DNA from: Oxalobacteraceae bacterium
GTDB taxonomy: Bacteria; Pseudomonadota; Gammaproteobacteria; Burkholderiales; Burkholderiaceae_D
Assembly: GCA_003132085.1 (NCBI GenBank)
Contig: PKWO01000211.1
Span: forward strand, 2,257 to 11,195
DNA: 8,939 nucleotides
Reading direction: 5' to 3'
The number at the start of each line of letters is the position of its first letter. Positions within the stretch are counted from its first letter, which is position 1. Under the pieces are notes generated by a model that was not told the origin of the DNA, did no database searches, and saw only the letters and a list, made by a program, of their open reading frames with translations. A program made the position numbers and the translations under genes. Shown here piece after piece: positions 1 to 6,505 of the stretch.

Positions 1-1
1 A

Positions 2-859
2 GAGATTGCCGAATTGCGCATTCCCTGCACGCAGTTGTATCTGGAATCGACGAATCAAGTATTGCATCAATCCTGCGCCTCCTGGAAGAATTCCCTATGG
101 TTGGGGATTCCTGTTCTGAAGGGGCAGAGCGCGACCATTTGCAACAAGCCTCTCACCGAATCATCGGTGGCGGTGATACGCGGCGGCAGCGACTTCGAAT
201 TGCTTACTCCTGCCAACTATCAGATTTTGGGAATTTCGATCGACGAGAGCGTATTCAATCATTACATTTGCGAAATAGAGCATATCGATTGCTTCGGGCA
301 ATTGGGACAGCAGGAAGTTCTCATGATCGACCCGGAGACGAAACATCGGGTCTGTGAGCAATTGCGGCGCATTCTCTTTGAGGCTAACGCGCTTTCGGCA
401 GCTTCTATCAATGCGCCGTCCAATGACGCACTGCAGGATCGCATACTCATGGTGTTGGCCACCCTGTTCGAATCGATCAATGCGGTCGAGGATCAATCTT
501 CTCTGACGCAAAAAAAGCGCAAGCGCATCGTCGAGAAAATCCGCGAATACATGTTCGATCATATAGAGGACGACATTTCAATTCCCGATCTATGCCGCGA
601 TCTGCACGTCAGCCGGCGCACGTTGCAGTATTGCACTGAAGACGTCGTGGGAATGTCGCCTGCCGCCTACATGCGGGTTCTCAGACTTAACGGGGTGAGG
701 CGCGATTTGTTTTTTTGCACCAGAGACACCCAGGTTACCGACGTGGCGATGTCCTGGGGATTCCGCCATTTAAGTCAATTTGCCGGCGATTACAGCAGGA
801 TGTTCGACATGCTTCCATCCGAAACGCTGAGCAAGCGCCGGGGCTCCATGCGCGGGTGA
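2..859 (+). CDS. EutR-like AraC-family transcriptional regulator, N-terminus cut by window edge
   Basis: The reading frame is open to the first base of the window, so the N-terminus lies outside it; the first in-frame initiator-like codon, TTG at 14, is probably internal. The remaining 285 codons align from memory with E. coli EutR (about 350 aa), which activates ethanolamine-use genes: the ligand-domain stretch QSCxxWxNSxWxGIP (about 70-140), a GGSDFELLTP block (about 185-215), and a two-HTH AraC domain in the C-terminal third, with DLCRDLHVSRRTLQ (about 584-628) and AMSWGFRHLSQFAGDY (about 746-793). One oddity: the position after RRTLQYC, usually a conserved Phe in AraC domains, is Thr (ACT, 635-637). 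It is transcribed toward the DUF1302 operon and is a likely candidate to regulate it. EutR-like family assignment is confident; the ligand is inferred only and could be another amino alcohol or alcohol. Confidence 0.9.
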   Translation, partial: EIAELRIPCTQLYLESTNQVLHQSCASWKNSLWLGIPVLKGQSATICNKPLTESSVAVIRGGSDFELLTPANYQILGISIDESVFNHYICEIEHIDCFGQLGQQEVLMIDPETKHRVCEQLRRILFEANALSAASINAPSNDALQDRILMVLATLFESINAVEDQSSLTQKKRKRIVEKIREYMFDHIEDDISIPDLCRDLHVSRRTLQYCTEDVVGMSPAAYMRVLRLNGVRRDLFFCTRDTQVTDVAMSWGFRHLSQFAGDYSRMFDMLPSETLSKRRGSMRG

Positions 860-963
860 ACCTGTTGCAACCGTTCCGCCCGTGAGCGGGACAGAACCCC
901 GCCGGTTCCGGCATATTGATCGATACACCACTTCACCTTCCCCGCAGTGCCGCCGATATTTTT

Positions 964-994
964 GGACGGCATCCCGTTCGCCGCCCGGATTTTT
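964..994 (+). terminator. candidate Rho-independent terminator of the AraC-type gene
   Basis: GGACGGC (964-970) can pair with GCCGCCC (980-986) across a 9-nt loop, with one A-C mismatch. GGA and then five T residues (990-994) follow. It lies 104 bp after the regulator's stop codon. The mismatch and the short T-run make this a weak terminator. No better candidate is visible between the regulator and the next gene. Confidence 0.35.
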
Positions 995-1063
995 CCGCAA
1001 ATACACATACGATAAACCACATTCTTTCGACTGAAATAATTGTTTTCGTCACCTTTGCCAATT

Positions 1064-1196
1064 TTTGATAGCGCGGCTATCCATTTATTGAGAGCCTGTA
1101 TGCAGCTTCTCCATTTCGGTTCTATTTGATAGTAATCGATGCAGTTGCGACCGGAGCCATTTTTCTCGTCGCGAAAATGGGGCCGCTATTTGATGG
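1064..1196 (+). repeat. three TTTGATRG boxes spaced 61 and 64 bp apart
   Basis: TTTGATAG occurs at 1064-1071 and 1125-1132, and TTTGATGG at 1189-1196. The second and third extend leftward to CTATTTGATAG (1122-1132) and CTATTTGATGG (1186-1196). The second is itself dyad symmetric (CTAT-TTG-ATAG). The first is the left half of a palindrome, GATAGC-GCG-GCTATC (1067-1081). Start-to-start spacings of 61 and 64 bp are close to six helical turns, so the boxes would face the same side of the DNA. AraC-family activators often bind direct repeats, so these are candidate operators for the upstream regulator. Binding is inferred. Confidence 0.4.
1152..1185. promoter_or_regulatory. interrupted inverted repeat, possible operator
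   Basis: CGGAGCCATTTT (1152-1163) and AAAATGGGGCCG (1174-1185) are inverted copies matching at 10 of 12 positions, separated by 10 bp. No T-run follows, so it is not a terminator. It lies just upstream of the proposed -35 element (1190), a location that suits a regulator binding site. The protein that would bind it is unknown. Confidence 0.35.
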
Positions 1197-1217
1197 CGAG
1201 ACGAAACTAAATATATA
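1190..1217 (+). promoter_or_regulatory. candidate sigma70-type promoter for the envelope operon
   Basis: TTGATG (1190-1195) serves as -35 and TATATA (1212-1217) as -10, with a 16-bp spacer; each matches consensus at four of six positions. Transcription would start near 1220-1226, giving a leader of roughly 80-87 nt before the ATG at 1307. The -35 overlaps the third TTTGATRG box, as is common at AraC-activated promoters. Weak -35 elements fit activator dependence. Assigned by eye only. Confidence 0.35.
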
Positions 1218-1220
1218 GAA

Positions 1221-1267
1221 GGCGTTGAGAACAGCGCCAAGAGGGGTGCGCCCAACTCTTAGGGCGC
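1221..1267 (+). promoter_or_regulatory. structured 5' leader with two mutually exclusive hairpins
   Basis: Three stems can form. P1 pairs 1221-1226 with 1233-1238 (GGCGTT with AGCGCC, including one G-T pair). Hairpin A pairs 1239-1246 (AAGAGGGG) with 1251-1253 and 1256-1260 across a TGCG tetraloop, with a two-base AA bulge. Hairpin B pairs GCGCCC (1248-1253) with GGGCGC (1262-1267). A and B both need 1251-1253, so they cannot coexist. No T-run follows B, so transcription attenuation is not evident; an effect on RNA stability or translation is possible. It matches no riboswitch class I recognise. Confidence 0.3.
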
Positions 1268-1292
1268 GGCCAGAAAATTATCCAATGATGGT

Positions 1293-1298
1293 GGGGGG
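1293..1298 (+). promoter_or_regulatory. ribosome binding site deciding the DUF1302 start
   Basis: A G-run (1293-1298) sits 8 nt before ATG 1307 but only 2 nt before the in-frame GTG at 1301. Normal Shine-Dalgarno spacing therefore favours ATG 1307 as the start. Confidence 0.55.
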
Positions 1299-1306
1299 TT
1301 GTGCAG

Positions 1307-3034
1307 ATGAATACTAAGAGGATACAGTATTGCGGCGTCATGGCGTTGTTAGGCTGCGTGACCATGCAAGCCTATGCGATCGATTTCGTTGTCGGCGACG
1401 TGAATGTCTCGTGGGATAGCCAGATCATCGGCGGATTGGGTTTGCGCACCGAGTCGCCGTCCTGCTCGCTTGTCGGCGGCAGCAGCGGCGTGGCAGGTTG
1501 CAGCGGAAACGGCAATGCGGCGCAATGGGGCAACGGATCGCTGGGCGATCTGAATTACCACAAAGGTCAGCTCTATAGCGAATATCTGAAGGGCACCACT
1601 GAGTTGCTCCTGTCGAATCCGGACGGCTATAAGTTTATGCTTCGCGATACCTTTATTTATGACCAGGGCGCCGCGAATTCGATCACTCCGCTTTCCAGCA
1701 GCGCCGAGAAAACCGTTGCGCCTAATAACCGCCTGCTCGACCTCTGGATCAGCAAGAACTATGCAATCGACGGACAGTCCGGCCATTGGAGACTCGGTAA
1801 CCAAGTGTTGAACTGGGGCGAGAGTTATTTTGCCGTGGGCGGCATCAATGCGACCAACTCATTGGACCTGCAAAAGCTGTTGACGCCTGGCGTACAAATC
1901 AAAGAAGCGGTTTTGCCCTCGCCGATGCTCGCCGTCTCACAAGGACTGGGGATGGGTTTCAGCGTCGAAGCCTATTATCAATTTGGCTGGAATCACCACC
2001 GCTTTCCGGCAGTGGGCACATTCTGGTCGACCTCGAATCAGTACGGTGCCGGGGGCATTCCAGCTTATACCAATTCGACCAATGCCAACGTGGGCACTTA
2101 CCCGGGCGACCCCAGCGCTTTCGTGACGCCGTTCGGTCCCGACCGCGACCCGAAGGACCATGGTCAGTACGGGATCAATCTGCACTATAAGCCCAAGTCT
2201 GCGCCGCTCGATATGGGGTTCTATGTGTTGAACTATCACGACAAAATGCCCGTCATCGGCTACGACGCAGGCAGCGGTTCCTCGTACTTCGACTATCTGT
2301 CGAACCGGAAGCTGTATGGGATCAGCGTCAATGTGCCGTTGGGGGATTTTGCGGTAGGGATGGAAAGCTCGTACCGGCCGCACGATGCCGTATCGCTGAC
2401 CGGATGCTTTGCCGGAAACGGCGGCCAGATCAATGCCAACACCAGCACCTACACCGGTTCATGCCAGCAATGGAAAGACATGAAAAAGATACAAACGGAT
2501 ATCGTCGGGCAGTTGAATATGCAACCTAGCGATTACCCGGCCCTGAAGAAAATCGGCGCCGACTTTGCCGTGTTTACCATTGAAGGAACGATGGTATCGT
2601 ATCCTGGCGTTTCCAATAACGGGCTCGTGACCAGCACTCAGGGCGGGACCACGGTCGTGCAGGGCTATGACGCCGGGTACGGGGCGTGGCTCAACGGAAG
2701 CAACATCAGCAATCAGACTGTGGCATCGGTGGGCAGCGCCAATTCCGAAGGCATGACCGTGGACTTTAACTGGACCTACGACGGATCGCTGGTTCCCGGT
2801 TGGCAAATCAACCCCGGCGTAACCTTCTTTGACGCTTTGCACGGCAATACGCCGAACCCTCTGGGGCAATATTTGCAAGGGCAAAAGTCACTGAATTTCT
2901 ATGCGTATTTCAACCAGAATCCGGCGGTGTGGCAGGCTGGGGCGAACTACACGCATTACTTCGGCGGTACGCCGGTGTCCCAACCCTACGGCGACCGCGA
3001 CAACATCGGCCTGTTTGTGACCAGGAATTTCTAA
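1307..3034 (+). CDS. DUF1302 family outer-membrane beta-barrel-type protein
   Basis: Predicted 575-residue exported protein. Residues 1-24 form a signal peptide (MNTKR basic start, hydrophobic core, cleavage after QAYA). The mature protein begins IDFVVGDVNVSWDS and contains GHWRLGNQVLNWGESYF followed by INATNSLD (about 159-187), the strand pattern typical of DUF1302. Length agrees with the family (about 550-650 aa). It alternates short aromatic strands with Gly/Asn-rich turns and ends in Phe (FVTRNF), the usual C-terminal signal for BAM-mediated outer-membrane insertion. Paired cysteines near the N-terminus and mid-protein could form loop disulfides. DUF1302 proteins commonly neighbour DUF1329 and MMPL genes, as here, and are thought to act as outer-membrane channels or receptors for hydrophobic compounds. 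It is first in the probable operon. ATG 1307 is preferred over GTG 1301 on ribosome-site spacing. Family confident; substrate unknown. Confidence 0.9.
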   Translation: MNTKRIQYCGVMALLGCVTMQAYAIDFVVGDVNVSWDSQIIGGLGLRTESPSCSLVGGSSGVAGCSGNGNAAQWGNGSLGDLNYHKGQLYSEYLKGTTELLLSNPDGYKFMLRDTFIYDQGAANSITPLSSSAEKTVAPNNRLLDLWISKNYAIDGQSGHWRLGNQVLNWGESYFAVGGINATNSLDLQKLLTPGVQIKEAVLPSPMLAVSQGLGMGFSVEAYYQFGWNHHRFPAVGTFWSTSNQYGAGGIPAYTNSTNANVGTYPGDPSAFVTPFGPDRDPKDHGQYGINLHYKPKSAPLDMGFYVLNYHDKMPVIGYDAGSGSSYFDYLSNRKLYGISVNVPLGDFAVGMESSYRPHDAVSLTGCFAGNGGQINANTSTYTGSCQQWKDMKKIQTDIVGQLNMQPSDYPALKKIGADFAVFTIEGTMVSYPGVSNNGLVTSTQGGTTVVQGYDAGYGAWLNGSNISNQTVASVGSANSEGMTVDFNWTYDGSLVPGWQINPGVTFFDALHGNTPNPLGQYLQGQKSLNFYAYFNQNPAVWQAGANYTHYFGGTPVSQPYGDRDNIGLFVTRNF

Positions 3035-3051
3035 CTGGTGCGGGATTCGCG

Positions 3052-3081
3052 AAGCGCGCCGAAACATTAGTAGGCGCGCTT
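3052..3081 (+). terminator. 9-bp intercistronic hairpin between barrel and RND genes
   Basis: AAGCGCGCC (3052-3060) pairs perfectly with GGCGCGCTT (3073-3081) around a 12-nt loop. Only a short TTT and then AAAAA follow, so it is at best a leaky terminator. It may instead protect the upstream message from 3' exonucleases, giving more barrel protein than pump. It begins 17 bp after the DUF1302 stop codon and ends just before the possible starts of the RND gene. Confidence 0.45.
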
Positions 3082-3112
3082 TAAAAACGTGTCCAATGGA
3101 GTCATCGACATC

Positions 3113-5491
3113 GTGGCAAAAATGAGTAAATTATCGTCAGTTGTGGGGTGGATTGAAGAGTTTCTTTTCAGCCGCCGGTATACGGTGATGGCAGCTTTCC
3201 TTGCCGTCACTGCGGTCATGGCCTACTTTGCGGTGCAATTGCGCATGGATGCCGGGTTTGAAAAACAGATCCCGGTCGGGCATGAGTACACGCAGACCTA
3301 CGCGCAGTACAAGCAAGATTTGTTTGGCGCGAACCGGGTTACCGTCGTCGTCAAGGCGCGCAGCGGCACCATCTGGACCCAGGCGCAATTGCAGAAACTG
3401 TATCAGGTGACGCGCGCGGTGCAGTTTCTTCCCAACGTCGACCGCCTGGGTGTGCAATCGCTGTGGACGCCGAATTCCTACGTCAATGAAATCACCGAGG
3501 AAGGATTCCGGGCCGACCCGATCATCTCCGGCACCACGGACCCGAATGCGCTGACTGCGCCGCTGATCTCGTCGATTCGCCAATCGACCATACGCGGCGG
3601 TTATGTCGGCACCTTGGTTGCGCGCGATGAAAGCAGCGCAATGATCACAGCCGATCTGGACGAACGCGACGCCAAAGGGCAGAAGCTGGACTACGTCGAG
3701 TTTAACCACCTGCTGGAAGCCAAGATACGACAACCGTTTGAAGATGCGAATACGCAAATCGAGATCGTCGGCTTTGCCAAGCAAATAGGCGACATCGCGG
3801 ACGGCGCGTCGAGCGTCTTGCGTTTTTGCGGCATCGCCCTGCTTCTGACCGCTTTGGCAGTCTACTGGTATTGCCGCTCGGTGCGCTTTACCATTTTGCC
3901 TATCGTCTGTTCGCTGACGTCATTGATCTGGCAGTTCGGCGCGCTGCGGCTGCTGGGATTCAGCCTCGATCCATTGGGGGTGTTGGTGCCATTCCTGATT
4001 TTTTCGATCGGCGTATCGCACGGCGTGCAGCAGATCAACTTCATTACCCGCGAACTGGCGTCGGGAAAGAGCTTTATGCACGCAGCGCGCGGGAGCTTCT
4101 CCGGCCTGCTGATTCCAGGCACCCTGGCGCTGAGCACGGCGTTTGTCTCTTTCCTGACCCTGTTGCTAATCCCCATTCCGATGGTGCGCGAACTGGCGAC
4201 TACGGCGTCGCTGGGTGTCGCCTTCAAGATCGTCACCAATCTGATCATGTTGCCGCTGGCCGCCTCCATGTTCGGTTTCGGCAAGGCCACCCCCGCCGTT
4301 GCTGTGAGCAGGAAGGATGTTTCACGGGCCAGATGGCTGCATAAATTGTCACACATTGCGGAGCCGCGCAACGCGATCATCACGCTATTGCTCGCTGCCG
4401 GAATCTTCGGCTGTTCGGTATGGGAAAGCCGGGACCGCGTGATCGGAACCTTGCAGCCGGGCGTGCCGGAATTGCGCGAAAATTCGCGCTTCAATCTGGA
4501 TGCGGTTGCGATTTCCGGCAGTTACGACGTCGGCCTCGACTGGCTTTCCGTAGTGTTCGAAACGCCTGCCGATGCGTGCACCGACGCCAGGGTCGGTCTG
4601 TATGAAGACGATTTCGCCACCGCCATGCAGGGCGTGCAAGGCGTCGTTTCGGTGGCGTCGTATCCGCAGATGCTGCGAAATTACAATGAGGGATACAACG
4701 AAGGGAACCCGAAGATGTTCGTGGTGCCGATCGATCCGGCCAACTATGGCGGCTTGAGCGCGGAAATCGGGCGGGTGCATGGCTACGTGAACAAAGGATG
4801 CACGATGACCGCCACCCACCTGTATCTGGCGGATCACAAGGCTACGACCATCAACCGGGTGATCGCCGCCGTCAAGGCGTTCCGCGATGCCAACCATAGC
4901 GACGGCATAAAAATCCGGCTTGCCGCCGGTAACGCGGGCGTGCTTGCGGCCATCAACGACGAAGTCCAGCATTCGGAACTGCCGATGATGCTGTATGTGT
5001 ACGCCTCCATTATTTGCTTCGTGTTTCTGGCCTATCGCGACCTACGCGCGGTAGTCGCCTGCTGCGCGCCGCTCACTCTGGCGACCTTCATCGGCTACTG
5101 GTTCATGAAGGAATTGCACATCGGCCTGACGGTGGCGACCCTGCCGGTCATGGTGCTAGCGGTCGGCGTTGGTGTCGACTATGCGTTTTACATCTACAAC
5201 CGGCTGCAATATTACATGGCCAACGATGTGCCGATCGTCAAGGCGATGGAGCAATCGATCGAAGATGTCGGCGTCGCAACGATCTTCACCGCGATTACCC
5301 TGGCGCTGGGCGTGGCGACCTGGAGTTTTTCGAGTCTGAAATTCCAGGCGGATATGGGCACCTTGCTGGCCTTCATGTTCATCGTCAATCTGGTCATGGC
5401 GATGACGGTATTGCCTGCGCTGGTCGTGGTGCTGGAGCGCGTGTTTCCGCGTCGCACCCCGGTGACGATATCGGCGGCACTGGCCCATTGA
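3113..5491 (+). CDS. MMPL/RND superfamily transporter, 12 membrane segments
   Basis: About 792 residues with the duplicated RND layout: TM1 (about 23-43), a large periplasmic loop (44-232), TM2-6 (235-388), TM7 (420-437), a second periplasmic loop (438-623) and TM8-12 (624-775). This is the usual length for the MMPL-type, COG1033-like exporters. The second half keeps the proton-relay pair GVGVDY (Asp689-Tyr690) in TM10. The matching place in TM4 reads IGVSHGVQ, with Ser302-His303. It probably moves a lipid-like or hydrophobic substrate using the proton gradient; direction is not proven. The start is uncertain: GGAG at 3098-3101 lies 11 nt before GTG 3113, chosen here; GTG 3089 has no clear ribosome site, and ATG 3122 would be nine bases shorter. 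Only 15 bp separate its stop from the next ATG, which supports co-transcription and joint function with the propeller protein. Confidence 0.9.
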   Translation: MAKMSKLSSVVGWIEEFLFSRRYTVMAAFLAVTAVMAYFAVQLRMDAGFEKQIPVGHEYTQTYAQYKQDLFGANRVTVVVKARSGTIWTQAQLQKLYQVTRAVQFLPNVDRLGVQSLWTPNSYVNEITEEGFRADPIISGTTDPNALTAPLISSIRQSTIRGGYVGTLVARDESSAMITADLDERDAKGQKLDYVEFNHLLEAKIRQPFEDANTQIEIVGFAKQIGDIADGASSVLRFCGIALLLTALAVYWYCRSVRFTILPIVCSLTSLIWQFGALRLLGFSLDPLGVLVPFLIFSIGVSHGVQQINFITRELASGKSFMHAARGSFSGLLIPGTLALSTAFVSFLTLLLIPIPMVRELATTASLGVAFKIVTNLIMLPLAASMFGFGKATPAVAVSRKDVSRARWLHKLSHIAEPRNAIITLLLAAGIFGCSVWESRDRVIGTLQPGVPELRENSRFNLDAVAISGSYDVGLDWLSVVFETPADACTDARVGLYEDDFATAMQGVQGVVSVASYPQMLRNYNEGYNEGNPKMFVVPIDPANYGGLSAEIGRVHGYVNKGCTMTATHLYLADHKATTINRVIAAVKAFRDANHSDGIKIRLAAGNAGVLAAINDEVQHSELPMMLYVYASIICFVFLAYRDLRAVVACCAPLTLATFIGYWFMKELHIGLTVATLPVMVLAVGVGVDYAFYIYNRLQYYMANDVPIVKAMEQSIEDVGVATIFTAITLALGVATWSFSSLKFQADMGTLLAFMFIVNLVMAMTVLPALVVVLERVFPRRTPVTISAALAH

Positions 5492-5506
5492 TTGGAGAAC
5501 TCACAC

Positions 5507-6469
5507 ATGCGTAACTTGATCCTGACAATAACCGGTCTGATACTTTTTTCCGGTGCGGCAGCGGCGGACGATGCGCCGAAGCAGATCGTTCCGGCAGCGG
5601 CAAAAGGCTGGAGCAATCCTGCGGGCCGCATGCTGCTCGATGTCACCCGCGCTGGCGAGCGCATCGTCGCGGTGGGCGAGCACGGCCTGGCGATTCTTTC
5701 GGACGATGGCGGCAAAACCTTCCGGCAGGCGAAGCATATGCCGGTCAATTCCACCTTGACCGCAGTCACATTTGCCGATGCGCAAAAAGGCTGGGCGGTC
5801 GGGCATTGGGGGGTGATCGTCGCCACCACCGACGGCGGCGAAAACTGGCAGGTTCAACGCTCCGATACGTCGGTGGACCAGCCGCTATTCTCCGTGGCGT
5901 TCAGGAATGCCACGGAGGGTTGGGCGGTCGGACTATGGTCGATTCTGCTGCAGACCAAAGACGGCGGAAAGACATGGACGCCGGAACATATTCAAGCTCC
6001 TCCGGGAGGCAAGAGAGCGGACAAGAATCTGAACAAGATCATTCTCGGCCCGAACGGGAACATTTTCATCGCAGGCGAGGCTGGGTCCGTCCTGCGCTCC
6101 AGAGACGGCGAGAACTGGACCTATCTCACTACCGGGTATTCGGGCTCGTTCTGGACCGGCATGGTGGCCAGCAACGGGGCGATATTCGTCGGCGGATTGC
6201 GTGGCAGCCTGTATCGCAGCATGGATGGCGGAACGACCTGGAAAATGCTCGACTCAGGGTCGAAAGCCTCGATTACCGGGTTGGTCGAAAACGGCGGAAA
6301 AATCACCGGAGTCGCCCTGGATGGCTACACATTCAGCGGGAATATCGACAGCGAGGTGTTCGCCTCGAAGCAAAAGGAAAATCGCGCCGCGCTGACGTCG
6401 GTTGTTATGAACAAGGCGGGGCAACTGGTCGTGGCTTCGAAAGAGGGCATCGTTGTTCAGCAGAATTAG
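5507..6469 (+). CDS. YCF48-type Asp-box beta-propeller, exported
   Basis: Predicted 320 residues. GGAG at 5494-5497 is 9 nt before ATG 5507, which is preferred over TTG 5492. A signal peptide covers residues 1-20 (cleavage after GAAAA, before DDAP). Five Asp-box (BNR-type) motifs recur: SDDGGKTF (65-72), TDGGENW (108-114), KDGGKTW (151-157), SRDGENW (198-204) and MDGGTTW (239-245), interleaved with GWAVGHWG (95-102) and GWAVGLWS (138-145). This is the YCF48/Hcf136-like propeller, best known as a photosystem II assembly factor, but such proteins also occur beside MMPL/DUF1329 genes in non-photosynthetic bacteria. A periplasmic scaffold or adaptor for the neighbouring RND pump is likely. No catalytic residues typical of sialidases are evident. 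The gene is packed between the transporter and the DUF1329 gene. Confidence 0.85.
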   Translation: MRNLILTITGLILFSGAAAADDAPKQIVPAAAKGWSNPAGRMLLDVTRAGERIVAVGEHGLAILSDDGGKTFRQAKHMPVNSTLTAVTFADAQKGWAVGHWGVIVATTDGGENWQVQRSDTSVDQPLFSVAFRNATEGWAVGLWSILLQTKDGGKTWTPEHIQAPPGGKRADKNLNKIILGPNGNIFIAGEAGSVLRSRDGENWTYLTTGYSGSFWTGMVASNGAIFVGGLRGSLYRSMDGGTTWKMLDSGSKASITGLVENGGKITGVALDGYTFSGNIDSEVFASKQKENRAALTSVVMNKAGQLVVASKEGIVVQQN

Positions 6470-6505
6470 CGTCTATAGAACGTTGTTAACTGGGAGGTAA
6501 TTGAT

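Larger units (their letters stand above)
860..1300. other. 440-bp non-coding region upstream of the envelope operon
   Basis: No convincing gene lies here on either strand; the short antisense frames at its left end only run back into the regulator gene. It is more AT-rich than the flanking genes from about 1000 onward and carries several inverted and direct repeats, listed separately. Its position between an AraC-type regulator and a co-directional operon makes it the obvious regulatory region for the operon. Confidence 0.75.

Noticed and set aside
770..1020. Short antisense open frames overlapping the regulator's 3' end
   Set aside because: Overlapping frames of under 80 codons with no ribosome site or recognisable domain.
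860..1300. Sigma54 (-24/-12) promoter
   Set aside because: I looked for TGGC-N8-TTGC-like elements with correct spacing and found none convincing.
1285..1317. Ten-codon upstream reading frame overlapping the DUF1302 start
   Set aside because: No ribosome site precedes its ATG pair and it probably reflects chance; considered as a leader peptide but it has no suggestive composition.
3137..4494. Long antisense open frames (3137-3784 and 3862-4494) opposite the RND gene
   Set aside because: Both lie wholly within the transporter gene, encode no recognisable domain and are explained as antisense shadows.
5806..6489. 227-codon open frame on the + strand inside the propeller gene
   Set aside because: Arg-rich product in an alternative frame of a gene with a clear signal peptide and Asp-box repeats; a frame shadow.
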